The notes beneath the pieces were generated by a model. It had not been told where the DNA came from, made no database searches, and saw only the letters and a program-made list of their open reading frames with translations. Below, in pieces: positions 8,160-16,437 of a DNA stretch of 64,000 bases. The stretch comes from Neobacillus mesonae. Lineage in GTDB: Bacteria > Bacillota > Bacilli > Bacillales > Cytobacillaceae. The DNA lies in contig NZ_KV440949.1 of assembly GCF_001636315.1 (NCBI RefSeq), positions 460,203 through 524,202 of the forward strand. The letters run 5' to 3'. Within the stretch, counting starts at the first letter, position 1. Each line of letters starts with the position of its first letter. The position numbers and the translations under genes are program-made.

Positions 8160-8930
8160 TTAGGAGTATCGTTGAATCACCATATAGATTTTTTCCTGTA
8201 AATATGGAATATCGGAGTCAGTGACAATTAATCTTACATTTGTTTCATCTGTTCCGAGCGCCTCTGAGAACAACCCGGCAATGCCTCTTGCTTTCCGGTC
8301 TACCTGGAACATAATCTCTAGACCGCCATGGGCAGATGGAAAGAAAACGACTTCAAGCTCATCCAACCTGCCGCGAAATGGTCCAGATACAGGAACAAAT
8401 TCAAATTCTTGAACAAACGGGAGCCGCCCCCTCATTCGTCTTGGAGCCTCCTCGCAATCCGCTTCCCTAATTCTAAATCCAAGCGTATCTATTGCATTAA
8501 AAATGGCGGTCATTAATGAATTGGGAACAACCTTTATATAATCTTTGTCACTTGGGTCTACACCGCCTTTAATATCAAGATCGGTGGTTACCCATACTTT
8601 TGATCTGCCAATTGACAGTGGTGTATCGAATGGCAGCTGAAATGTAAACGGAATGTCTGTTCTTTCATTTTTTCCTATTTGGAACGGGGTTGTCAGCCGA
8701 AAACGATCGATTGTTGTATTAACCGAATACTTTCGATCATCTGACTCTCTTAAATAGGTTGTATTTAAAGAAAGGTAAATTTCATCAATCTGCTGGTCAA
8801 TTTTACCTCCCCTAATTTCGACGATGCCCTTGACTGTTTCGCCAGGCATATAGGTTTCTTTTTCGAGCTTTGTATCCACTGTTGCCGCCCCGATCCCCAC
8901 GCTGGCAAATACTTTATTAAAGAATGTCAT
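8160..8930 (-). CDS. spo0M: sporulation-control protein Spo0M
   Basis: 256 aa, family length. The arrestin-like N-terminal half starts MTFFNKVFASVGIGAATVDT and includes GETVKGIVEIRGG; the C-terminal half has GGLEIMFQVDRKARG and the end YLQEKIYMVIQRY. Cytosolic protein affecting Spo0A-dependent sporulation and cell form. AAAAAGGGGG precedes the ATG. A sigma-W-type promoter lies directly upstream, in line with the known sigma-W/sigma-H control of B. subtilis spo0M. Confidence 0.93.
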   Translation of the reverse strand: MTFFNKVFASVGIGAATVDTKLEKETYMPGETVKGIVEIRGGKIDQQIDEIYLSLNTTYLRESDDRKYSVNTTIDRFRLTTPFQIGKNERTDIPFTFQLPFDTPLSIGRSKVWVTTDLDIKGGVDPSDKDYIKVVPNSLMTAIFNAIDTLGFRIREADCEEAPRRMRGRLPFVQEFEFVPVSGPFRGRLDELEVVFFPSAHGGLEIMFQVDRKARGIAGLFSEALGTDETNVRLIVTDSDIPYLQEKIYMVIQRYS

Positions 8931-8963
8931 GTATTATTTCCCCCTTTTTACCTCATCGATATA

Positions 8964-8989
8964 TACGGGTTTATAAAATTATGGTTTCG
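8964..8989 (-). promoter_or_regulatory. sigma-W-type promoter of spo0M
   Basis: On the minus strand CGAAAC, exactly 16 bases, then CGTA. Consensus is TGAAAC-N16-CGTA, so one mismatch in the -35 box. The -10 element ends 34 bases before the spo0M ATG. Confidence 0.7.
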
Positions 8990-9030
8990 TTTTCTAAAAA
9001 ATTTTTTCGATAGTAAGTATGATTGCAAAT

Positions 9031-9057
9031 AAAAAGCGAGCATGAACATGCTCGTTT
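9031..9057 (-). terminator. terminator of yozD
   Basis: CGAGCATG/CATGCTCG stem with a 2-base loop as drawn, followed on the minus strand by CTTTTTATTT. Confidence 0.75.
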
Positions 9058-9103
9058 AAACAATCTATATTTGATGAGAAGGAAATCTTATCTTTTTAAA
9101 AAC

Positions 9104-9277
9104 TTATTCCTCCTCCACTTCTTCATCGATGATACTTTTTTCAATTAAATATTCAAAGGTAATGTCTGCGATTTCTTCCAATTCTTCTTCACTTGGAACA
9201 TATCCCCTTTTTACAAGCTCATGGAAGAAGAATTCGGCGATTTCTTCTGTATCAATAAAAACTTCGATTTCTTTCAA
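9104..9277 (-). CDS. yozD: YozD-like small acidic protein, 57 aa
   Basis: TTG start with AAGGGGG 7 bases upstream (an ATG two codons earlier runs into TGA). The product reads MKEIEVFIDTEEIAEFF with a strongly acidic end IIDEEVEEE, matching my memory of YozD. Soluble, function unknown. The place between spo0M and yodN agrees with the yodM-yozD-yodN order of B. subtilis. Confidence 0.78.
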   Translation of the reverse strand: MKEIEVFIDTEEIAEFFFHELVKRGYVPSEEELEEIADITFEYLIEKSIIDEEVEEE

Positions 9278-9454
9278 ACCATCGACCCCCTTTTTACAGA
9301 ATGTATGAGCTTCGTTGTCTTTTCATGCTAGTAACTTAGCTGGATATCTAATGTTGCGATGCTGTTATGTTGGCTGGAAATTTTTCTTTTCTTGGGTCAT
9401 TTTTTATTGGGACAAGCATAGGATGAATGTAAAGAAATTTTCTGGGGTGGTAGA

Positions 9455-9622
9455 ATGTCTAATTTACAAACAAAGCTGGAGTTATGGATAGCAGATGTTA
9501 ATCAAGAGGATAGTAACACTTTGAAGCTATTTGCGAAAATTACGGATACCATGTTTTCAATGATTAAATGGGCGGGTATCCCATTTGTGCTTTATTTGTT
9601 AATTGAAGCCGCAAGATGGTAG
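9455..9622 (+). CDS. small membrane protein, 55 aa
   Basis: Starts MSNLQTKLELWIADVN, ends in one hydrophobic helix (WAGIPFVLYLLIEAARW). TCTGGGGTGG precedes the ATG by a few bases. Its stop codon abuts the end of the convergent yodN gene with no base between and no terminator hairpin. Family unknown; single-pass C-terminal anchor topology. Confidence 0.6.
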   Translation: MSNLQTKLELWIADVNQEDSNTLKLFAKITDTMFSMIKWAGIPFVLYLLIEAARW

Positions 9623-10318
9623 CTATACATGGCTTTTCCCATCATTACTGACGATATTTTCCAATTTCCTCAGTATAACCCGCATAACCTGATAATATTC
9701 TTGATCATGGAACAATTCATATAAAATCCGGTAATCATTAAAGATATCCAAAAGGTTATCAATTAACTCTTTCTTTTCTTTTTTCTTGGCGATTTCTTCA
9801 AGCTCCGCTTTTCTCACCAGATTTTGTAAACTTGGATTCTTTAGGATCTTTTCCTGTCTATTGACTAAGTAAAGCAAGCCCAGCTTTTGAATAAACGTGT
9901 CGGCACTTTCCGCATCAGCGACAAGAGTAAGTTCTTCTTCGCCGGCTTCGAGCCACTCGCCATCGCTGATTCTCGAGAGCTCATAGATGACATCTTCCCA
10001 GGCATCCTCTTTATAACGCCAGATTTCAGTGCGGAAGCCGACCACCTTAAACAAATCAGCGCCATATCCGCTTACCTGTACCAAGTCACCGATAAAAAAC
10101 TTATATTCTATATCAATATGCTCCTGCTCCATTACAGTTCCTTCAAATTCTGAAAGCAATTCTAATGCTGATTCCATAAACAAACCCTGACTTTTATTTA
10201 CTTCATATACATAATTCCCCTCAAGCCACTTTACATCTGTTATTTTCCCAACGGTGCCATAAATGGTAATCACCACTGTATCACCGATATTATACTTTGG
10301 TTTTTTCCGCTGTGTCAT
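9623..10318 (-). CDS. yodN: YodN-family protein
   Basis: 231 aa from ATG 10318, just after GAGGGGAGGAA; the longer frame to 10336 starts before that site. Two small beta-barrel-like repeats at the N-terminus (YNIGDTVVITIYGTVGKI and FFIGDLVQVSGYGADLFKV), each of the KOW/SH3 sort, are followed by a helical charged C-terminal half. No signal peptide. Function unknown. Identified mainly by gene order beside yozD and yozE. Confidence 0.75.
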   Translation of the reverse strand: MTQRKKPKYNIGDTVVITIYGTVGKITDVKWLEGNYVYEVNKSQGLFMESALELLSEFEGTVMEQEHIDIEYKFFIGDLVQVSGYGADLFKVVGFRTEIWRYKEDAWEDVIYELSRISDGEWLEAGEEELTLVADAESADTFIQKLGLLYLVNRQEKILKNPSLQNLVRKAELEEIAKKKEKKELIDNLLDIFNDYRILYELFHDQEYYQVMRVILRKLENIVSNDGKSHV

Positions 10319-10411
10319 TTCCTCCCCTCCCCTCAAATGATGAACCGTAAATTTTGATTACATTATTATATGCGCGTAGGAAAATAAACGCGCATTTTCC
10401 TTGATAAAATG

Positions 10412-10438
10412 AAAAAATCGCCTCTCATATTAAGGCGA
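10412..10438 (-). terminator. terminator of yozE
   Basis: TCGCCT/AGGCGA stem followed by six T on the minus strand. Confidence 0.75.
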
Positions 10439-10458
10439 ATAAAGAGTATTTTTAATTA

Positions 10459-10680
10459 TTATTTTTCTGTACTGATATATTGCTGCCATGCCTCATCAAA
10501 AATCGACATCGATTCTAAATAATGTCCATTCAGTTCAAGATATGCCGAAAGTTCATGGTAATCATCAGAATGTTTCGGAAAACTATGATCCAAATAAGCA
10601 TCATTGGCAAACTTACTAATCGAATCCTTGGGTGACGGATGCCGAAACTTCAACAAAAAATGATAAAACGATTTCCTCAT
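10459..10680 (-). CDS. yozE: YozE (UPF0346, SAM-like fold)
   Basis: 73 aa, full family length. Family signature residues are visible: SFYHFLLKFRHP, ISKFANDAYLDHSFPK, YHELSAYLELNG and the SIFDEAWQQY end. Small soluble four-helix protein, possibly nucleic-acid binding; role unknown. Own terminator, so likely monocistronic. Confidence 0.93.
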   Translation of the reverse strand: MRKSFYHFLLKFRHPSPKDSISKFANDAYLDHSFPKHSDDYHELSAYLELNGHYLESMSIFDEAWQQYISTEK

Positions 10681-10732
10681 ATACGAACGCCCTTCTATTC
10701 CAATTTCGTTTCATTATTATACTATAAAAAAG

Positions 10733-10785
10733 GGTGCCTGACACCATTGTGGATAACTCAGTTATCCACAATGGTGTCAGGCACC
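10733..10785. repeat. perfect 53-bp palindrome with two DnaA-box sequences; acts as terminator for kamA-yokU
   Basis: 26-bp arms (10733-10758 and 10760-10785) around a single C. The outer 13 bases are the dispersed GGTGCCTGACACC unit. The inner part is TGTGGATAA-CTCAG-TTATCCACA: two copies of the 9-base DnaA-box consensus in inverted orientation. On the minus strand the palindrome is followed by CTTTTTT, so it can end transcripts leaving yokU. Confidence 0.85.
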
Positions 10786-10792
10786 AAATGCT

Positions 10793-11074
10793 TTATGAAA
10801 AGTCGAAATAGTTTCTTTTTAATAATCTTGGGATTTCCATCAAATTCTCGAAGGTTATGACTTTGTCGATCTTTTTGCAGTCGATTAAAAATAATTGGTC
10901 TTCTATTTCTTTCACTATTGCTTCACTTTGGTAAATCATTGAGCAATCTGGGCAGGAAAACGTTGGGGTTTCACTGATCTCAATTGCTCGTGTCCCGTCC
11001 GGCAGTTCCCAATAGACTGATCCGGAAATATGTTCAACGTTCTCGCTTGAGCACCACTCGCATACCGTTTTCAT
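10793..11074 (-). CDS. yokU: YokU-family zinc-finger protein
   Basis: 93 aa with two CxxC pairs (VCEWCSS and FSCPDCSMIY) and an MqsA-like layout. Directly downstream of kamA with a 12-base gap, as in B. subtilis, so part of the kamA transcript. Predicted zinc-binding; role in lysine/beta-lysine metabolism not known. Confidence 0.88.
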   Translation of the reverse strand: MKTVCEWCSSENVEHISGSVYWELPDGTRAIEISETPTFSCPDCSMIYQSEAIVKEIEDQLFLIDCKKIDKVITFENLMEIPRLLKRNYFDFS

Positions 11075-11086
11075 TCATGTGCCCCC

Positions 11087-12508
11087 CTATTCCTTCCCCT
11101 GTTCCGCAACGGCTTCGGGTTGTGTATCCTTTTGGACTAGTGCTTGATATTTCTTTTCTTTTAGTTCATCGCGTTTACCCCGTTTATCCTTTAACGTCGT
11201 GTGCTGCGGGTCCTGATTGTATGTTTCCCTGCGATTTAGGCGTGATAACCCTTCTGGAACAAGATTAAAGTGTTCGTCATTCATAATTCCCGCAATGCCG
11301 TTCAGCGATTTTTTCTCATCCATTTCCGGATAAATTTCTTTAAAATAGCCTTCCGCCCGTCCCGGTACATAATTTTCCGGCTCTGGATACGACGTAATCA
11401 CACCCTCAAAATTTCGCAGGACCACTTTTTCCGGACTTTGTGAAATGAGATAATTCGGCTGGAGCGCAATTTTTCCGCCGCCGCCAGGTGCGTCGACTAC
11501 AAAGGTTGGAACCGCATAACCGCTCGTATGCCCGCGCAGTCCTTCGATAATTTCTAAGCCTTTGGAGACAGGTGCACGGAAATGGCCGATTCCTTCGGAT
11601 AAATCACATTGATAAATGTAGTATGGACGGACACGAATCTTCACAAGATCGTGCATCAGTTTTTTCATTATAGGTACGCTATCATTAATGCCAGCAAGGA
11701 TAACGGACTGGTTACCCACTGGAACACCGGCATTCGCCAGCATTTCACAGGCTCGTTTAGAATCTTCTGTAATTTCAATGGATGTATTAAAATGGGTATT
11801 CAGCCAAATTGGGTGATATTTTTTTAAAATATTGCAGAGGTTTTCGGTAATTCTTTGTGGAAATACAACAGGTGCTCTCGTTCCAATACGGATAATTTCG
11901 ACATGGTCAATTTCACGTAAATTTTTTAAAATATATTCCAAAATATTGTCATTAATCAATAATCCGTCTCCGCCGGATATTAATACGTCTCTCACTTGAG
12001 GTGTTTCACGAATATAAGAAATGGCGGCATCCAGCTGTTTCTTCGGCACACCCATACCAATCTGTCCGGAAAAACGTCTTCTCGTACAATAACGGCAATA
12101 CATCGAACATTGATTTGTCACCAAGAATAACACACGATCCGGGTATCGGTGAGTCAGCCCGGGTGTCGGCGAATCTTCATCCTCATATAATGGATCTTCT
12201 AAATCATATTTAGTTTTATAAATTTCTTTTGAAATCGGTACTGACTGCATTCGAATTGGGCAGCGCGGGTCATCTGGATTCATTAATGACGCATAATATG
12301 GTGTAATATTTAAAGGGATTGTTTTCGTTGAGATTCTGACGCCTTCTTCTTCCTCAGGTGTTAAATTGATTACCTTTTTTAAATCCTCTAATGTACGAAT
12401 TGTATTCGTCAATTGCCATAACCAATCATTCCATTGTTCTTCTGTTACATCTTTCCAAAGCTCAATATCCTTCCAATGCCTTTTCGGCTTATACAAAAAT
12501 TGTTTCAT
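11087..12508 (-). CDS. kamA: L-lysine 2,3-aminomutase
   Basis: 473 aa radical-SAM/PLP enzyme converting L-lysine to L-beta-lysine. The radical-SAM cluster motif CSMYCRYC places Cys134, Cys138 and Cys141; PGGGGKIALQ holds the PLP Lys (about 346, family equivalent Lys337). The Zn/tetramer region and the acidic DPLYEDEDSPTPGL substrate loop are present. A long charged C-terminal tail follows, common in Bacillus KamA. AAGGAGGAA precedes the ATG. Transcribed with yokU from its own -24/-12 promoter. Confidence 0.97.
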   Translation of the reverse strand: MKQFLYKPKRHWKDIELWKDVTEEQWNDWLWQLTNTIRTLEDLKKVINLTPEEEEGVRISTKTIPLNITPYYASLMNPDDPRCPIRMQSVPISKEIYKTKYDLEDPLYEDEDSPTPGLTHRYPDRVLFLVTNQCSMYCRYCTRRRFSGQIGMGVPKKQLDAAISYIRETPQVRDVLISGGDGLLINDNILEYILKNLREIDHVEIIRIGTRAPVVFPQRITENLCNILKKYHPIWLNTHFNTSIEITEDSKRACEMLANAGVPVGNQSVILAGINDSVPIMKKLMHDLVKIRVRPYYIYQCDLSEGIGHFRAPVSKGLEIIEGLRGHTSGYAVPTFVVDAPGGGGKIALQPNYLISQSPEKVVLRNFEGVITSYPEPENYVPGRAEGYFKEIYPEMDEKKSLNGIAGIMNDEHFNLVPEGLSRLNRRETYNQDPQHTTLKDKRGKRDELKEKKYQALVQKDTQPEAVAEQGKE

Positions 12509-12543
12509 AATCCATTCCTCCTTCTTGCCTCACTAAATTAATA

Positions 12544-12560
12544 TGCAAGAATCATGCCAA
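12544..12560 (-). promoter_or_regulatory. sigma-54 (-24/-12) promoter of kamA
   Basis: On the minus strand TTGGCATGATTCTTGCA: GG and GC dinucleotides separated by exactly 10 bases, matching TGGCAC-N5-TTGC in all but one base. It sits 36 bases before the kamA ATG and beside a sigma-54-dependent activator gene. Confidence 0.9.
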
Positions 12561-12625
12561 ATTGACAAAGCGGTAATTTAACGCGGTTTTCCTCTGCAAT
12601 TAACTCGTATTCCTTGTTTCTCAAC

Positions 12626-12652
12626 CAAAAAAGGCGCTGAAATTTCAGCACC
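12626..12652 (-). terminator. terminator of the sigma-54 activator gene
   Basis: GGTGCTGAAA/TTTCAGCGCC stem with one G-T pair and a T6 tract on the minus strand. It separates the activator transcript from the kamA promoter. Confidence 0.8.
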
Positions 12653-14047
12653 TTATAATGAAAGCCTTTTTAATTTGTATTGTAATGTCTGCCTCGGAAT
12701 GTCCAAAAGCTTGGCTGCTTGATTAATATTCCCGTCCGTTTCCTCCATGGCTGACAAGATCAATGATTTTTCCAATTCATCGAGATTTTTCCGTAAAGAA
12801 AGATTCTCAAGCTGCTGATGACTGCTGTGTACAATAGTTAACTGTTGTTTTAACATCACCGGCAGGTCCTCAATTGCTAATATATTCATCTCACAGACAT
12901 TCATCATATATTCAATCGTATGTTTTAATTCACGGACATTCCCAGGCCAATAATAATTAGCAAAAAAAGTCTCTAATTCCAGTTCCATCCCTTTAATATT
13001 TTTTTGAAGCTGTTTATTAAAAAACCCAATAAAATAATCGCTTAAAAACTTAATATCCTCTTTTCTCTCCCTTAAGGGAATTAATGAAAAAGTAAATACG
13101 TTGAGCCGGTAATATAAATCTGAGCGCAGCTTATGTTCCTTTAACGCCTTGCTTGGATGAAGATTGACCGCTGCAATAACGCGGACATTAACGACGATAT
13201 TTTCCGCCCCGCCAACCCTTCTAATGAGACCATCCTCTAATACACGAAGAAGCTTTGCCTGTAATTCAATCGGCATGGCATGCAGTTCATCAAGGAATAG
13301 GGTTCCTCCATCAGCAAGTTCAAATAATCCTTTACGCTCGACAGCTCCTGTATAGCTCCCTTTTGCCGTCCCGAACAAAATACTTTCAAGCAATGTCTCC
13401 GGTATGGCCGCACAATTTTGGGCAATAAACGGACCGGCAGCCCTTAGCGATTCATGATGAATTCCTTGGACAAACAATTCTTTCCCTGTCCCGGATTCTC
13501 CATATACAAGAATGGGAGAATCCGATTTTGCCAGTTTTTTCGCTTCATCCTTCATGCTATTAAAGGCTGGGCTTACTGTTTTTAAGTCATTAAAAGTATA
13601 ATTCACCTGCTTTTTAACCCTTTTCCGGCTCCCTTTTTTCAAGCCCTTTTGCAGATCCAGCAGCCGTTCGGATAGCAGCTTCATTCGCGAATAATCTTTG
13701 GCGATTTCGACGGCACCAATAATTTCTTTATCAACAAAAATCGGTAATGTTGTATTCATCGTGTCAATCCTGGTCCCATGGACATTGACATAAACCTGTG
13801 TCTGGTTATATATGGGCTTCCCGGTTCTTACCACTTTTAATAGAGTACTCGATTCTTCTGTTAACGAGGGAAATGCTGTTAATAAATGTTTCCCCAGCAC
13901 CTCCTTAACCTCCATGCCATCATGCTTCGCGGCAACTTCATTATAAAAGATCGTCTTTCCATCGGTGTTCACCACATGAATTCCTTCATCAATGCTTTTC
14001 AGAATAGCCGCAAGCACTTCCTGCGTTAAGGCGGTAAGTTGTCCCAT
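12653..14047 (-). CDS. sigma-54-dependent transcriptional activator (KamR/RocR type)
   Basis: 464 aa from ATG 14047, preceded by GGAAGGTGAAAGTA (the frame extends to 14080 without a ribosome site). Domains: an N-terminal PAS-like sensor (about 15-115), a linker, an AAA+ core with Walker A GESGTGKE, the sigma-54 contact loop GSYTGA (normally GAFTGA), Walker B GGTLFLDE and arginine fingers, then a Fis-type HTH (INQAAKLLDIPRQTLQYKL). A regulator called KamR is known in the Bacillus thuringiensis kam locus. The adjacent -24/-12 site makes kamA its evident target. Confidence 0.9.
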   Translation of the reverse strand: MGQLTALTQEVLAAILKSIDEGIHVVNTDGKTIFYNEVAAKHDGMEVKEVLGKHLLTAFPSLTEESSTLLKVVRTGKPIYNQTQVYVNVHGTRIDTMNTTLPIFVDKEIIGAVEIAKDYSRMKLLSERLLDLQKGLKKGSRKRVKKQVNYTFNDLKTVSPAFNSMKDEAKKLAKSDSPILVYGESGTGKELFVQGIHHESLRAAGPFIAQNCAAIPETLLESILFGTAKGSYTGAVERKGLFELADGGTLFLDELHAMPIELQAKLLRVLEDGLIRRVGGAENIVVNVRVIAAVNLHPSKALKEHKLRSDLYYRLNVFTFSLIPLRERKEDIKFLSDYFIGFFNKQLQKNIKGMELELETFFANYYWPGNVRELKHTIEYMMNVCEMNILAIEDLPVMLKQQLTIVHSSHQQLENLSLRKNLDELEKSLILSAMEETDGNINQAAKLLDIPRQTLQYKLKRLSL

Positions 14048-14113
14048 TACTTTCACCTTCCTTCTATAGTGATTACACAAGGTGCTGAAAAATGGGCAGC
14101 TGCAGCCGAATTT

Positions 14114-14968
14114 TTAGCAGTTTGCCAGATTCTTAACCCATATATTCATATTTTCCAGCTTGTCATAAATATAGACATTATTCATTAACCGCCCCCGGTA
14201 TTTATATCCGAGCTGGTAAAGCGCAGCATTCATCCCAAAGGACAAGGATCGGGCAATGGAATAGGCGCAATAGATTCCATCACGTTTCAGCTCCTGCTCC
14301 AGCTCCTGTAACAGCAGCTTCATCAAGCCATATTTCCTGTGTTCCGTGAGTGTTGCACAATCGGTTAATTCAGCATTTTTGTAAAATGAATTAATTTCCG
14401 CCGAAGCAGCACTGACGATTTCTCCTTGATGGAAAAAACCATAATAGATTGTCCCATCCTCCATCGTCTTCTTTACATAATCTGGGTCATTTAGCGGGGT
14501 TGGATAAATCTGAAATACTTGTCGGTAAAGTGCGGAGAGCTTGGCTGCATCGCTTTGACTCACTTTTTTCAAGATATATTCCTTTGGCGGGAGCGGTCTC
14601 TTACCAGGTGGCTCCAATTGATAAATGTTTTGAATGATCCCATCCTCCGTCATCCAATGGTCGGTGGTTTTACGTTCTGAGGTATAAAATTTTGTAAAAA
14701 ACCAAGCGTCAGTGCCAAGAAAATAACGGTCTATCACTGCCTCCGGCTGGAATCCGGCCTCATAAAAAGTGAACGTATCCTCCGTACGCCCCTTAATAAT
14801 CAGTTTTTCCACACTATGTTCATGGACCAGTTTCTCGAGTTTCGTTAGAATCTCTTGAATGTTGCCTCGATAATCATCAGCACGGATTCTTTTATTAAAT
14901 GGATCAAGGCAAACCTCAAGATAAAAATTTGACTCTTGCAAACGAACGGTTGTTTGTAATTGATTCAT
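14114..14968 (-). CDS. ablB: putative beta-lysine N-acetyltransferase (AblB/YodP)
   Basis: 284 aa with a C-terminal GNAT domain (ATLTEHRKYGLMKLLLQELEQELK acetyl-CoA loop area given in short: HRKYGLMKLLL). The N-terminal half is characteristic of the AblB family (KLIIKGRTEDTFTFYEAGF, Y/F-rich). AblB turns beta-lysine from KamA into N-epsilon-acetyl-beta-lysine, a compatible solute in archaea; in Bacillus the purpose is less clear. GGGAGAG precedes the ATG. Separated from yodQ by a terminator; co-transcribed with the activator. Confidence 0.85.
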   Translation of the reverse strand: MNQLQTTVRLQESNFYLEVCLDPFNKRIRADDYRGNIQEILTKLEKLVHEHSVEKLIIKGRTEDTFTFYEAGFQPEAVIDRYFLGTDAWFFTKFYTSERKTTDHWMTEDGIIQNIYQLEPPGKRPLPPKEYILKKVSQSDAAKLSALYRQVFQIYPTPLNDPDYVKKTMEDGTIYYGFFHQGEIVSAASAEINSFYKNAELTDCATLTEHRKYGLMKLLLQELEQELKRDGIYCAYSIARSLSFGMNAALYQLGYKYRGRLMNNVYIYDKLENMNIWVKNLANC

Positions 14969-15020
14969 CTATTTTTCTCTCCCTTCACCTTATGTTTCGT
15001 GCAAGCTGTTTGTCTTCGTG

Positions 15021-15058
15021 AAAAAAATGCCTGACTGTAAAATAAGCCAGACATTTTT
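15021..15058 (-). terminator. terminator of the yodT-yodS-yodR-yodQ unit
   Basis: AAATGTCTG/CAGGCATTT stem (one G-T pair) plus T7 on the minus strand. Confidence 0.75.
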
Positions 15059-15140
15059 CCAACATACCAATTACAAAGCTTATTCTTTTACTACTTCTTC
15101 AATCATCCTGTTAATTCCTTCCTGAATCTAAAAAAGAATC

Positions 15141-16415
15141 CTAATGGGCATGCTCAACCTCACACCAATTGAGAATCGTCAAGGCAATGATTTCACTTGC
15201 AGTAAACAATTCGTCTAGGACAATATATTCATTTGCATCATGCGCCATTTCGGTTACTCCCGGACCAAATACGATAACAGGAGTATGACCGACATTGGAA
15301 AAAATACCGCCATCTGTTCCCCATGGACTGGCCTCAATTACTGGGGCTTCTCCCTTTATTTCTTTGAAACTATCAATTAGTGCTGTCATCAATGGATGAT
15401 CATTTTCCAAGCTTCCTGGAAGCCATCTGGCGCCGAACCATTCAATTTTCAGTGGATTCTTACTCAGCCACGGATCCTGTTCATTCAATTCCTGAAGGCA
15501 CGACTCCATCGTAAGCTGTGCCGCATCCATCGTTTCTTCCGGTGCAACCCCCATCCTGCCTTCGATGGTGGCGGTGTCAGGAACCGAGGATGGCCATTCG
15601 CCGCTTATAATTTTCCCGATATTAATCGGAATAGGAATGGGGATGCCTTCGTAGAGGGGGTCTGTTATTTGGGCATTCCGTTCTCTCTCTAATTGTTGCA
15701 GACGCCCGATAACAAGGACCGCTTTTTCAATCGCGCTGATTCCTTCGTAACGTGTCCCGCCATGGGCCGCTTTTCCTGGGACTGTAATTCTAAACCACAT
15801 GGATCCTTGCTGCTTTGGAAAGAGTTTCATATTCGTTGGTTCAGGAATGATCGCTCCATCTGCTTGATAGCCCCGTAAAACAGCCGCCAATGTTCCTGCC
15901 CCGCCGCTCTCTTCTTCGATAACACTTTGAAAAATAAGATCCCCTTTCAGCTTAATGCCGCACGCGACAATTGATTCAATCGCTAATAAAAGGGCAGTAT
16001 TTCCGCCCTTCATATCAGTAGAACCTCTCCCATACAACTTGCCGTCCTCAATATGACCGCTAAAGGGATCATGTGTCCAGCTTGTTTCGTCACCAACCGG
16101 GACCACATCAATATGCCCGTTTAAAATAAGCGATTTGCCGCCGCCTGTTCCCTTCAACACAGCAACAAGATTAGGATTGCCTTCAAAGCTGTGGCGGTCA
16201 CAAAAATAGGCGGGATGGTCTTTCAGTTTCTCACCGCCAATTTCCCATATATCAAGCTTTAAACCAAGCTGGCGGCATTTTTCGATAATCACTGCCTGGG
16301 TACTGCTTTCATTTCCTCTTGTACTGTCTTCCTGGACAGTTTTTTGCAATAATTTGATTCCCCGCGCCCGATTCTCCTTCAGCCAAGTTCTGATTTTCTC
16401 TTCTTCGTTCTTCAA
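15141..16415 (-). CDS. yodQ: M20-family deacylase/peptidase (ArgE/DapE-like, YodQ)
   Basis: About 424 aa from TTG 16415, chosen because AAAGGAGC lies 7 bases before it; the frame continues to 16466 inside yodR. Metal ligands are visible: NGHIDVVPVGD (His, Asp), GRGSTDMKGG (bridging Asp), EEESGG (catalytic Glu pair), EPTN and the C-terminal HDANEY His. Di-zinc amidase of the acetylornithine deacetylase group, probably acting on an acylated lysine-derived intermediate in this pathway. Confidence 0.85.
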   Translation of the reverse strand: MKNEEEKIRTWLKENRARGIKLLQKTVQEDSTRGNESSTQAVIIEKCRQLGLKLDIWEIGGEKLKDHPAYFCDRHSFEGNPNLVAVLKGTGGGKSLILNGHIDVVPVGDETSWTHDPFSGHIEDGKLYGRGSTDMKGGNTALLLAIESIVACGIKLKGDLIFQSVIEEESGGAGTLAAVLRGYQADGAIIPEPTNMKLFPKQQGSMWFRITVPGKAAHGGTRYEGISAIEKAVLVIGRLQQLERERNAQITDPLYEGIPIPIPINIGKIISGEWPSSVPDTATIEGRMGVAPEETMDAAQLTMESCLQELNEQDPWLSKNPLKIEWFGARWLPGSLENDHPLMTALIDSFKEIKGEAPVIEASPWGTDGGIFSNVGHTPVIVFGPGVTEMAHDANEYIVLDELFTASEIIALTILNWCEVEHAH

Positions 16416-16437
16416 TTGTCCCGCTCCTTTATTGTGA

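Noticed and set aside
10733..10785. Replication origin
   Set aside because: Only two DnaA boxes in one palindrome, no AT-rich unwinding region, no dnaA/dnaN nearby.
14969..15020. Sigma-54 promoter before ablB/yodP
   Set aside because: A TTGC is present but the GG of the -24 box is missing (AGACA in its place), so the match is too weak to claim.
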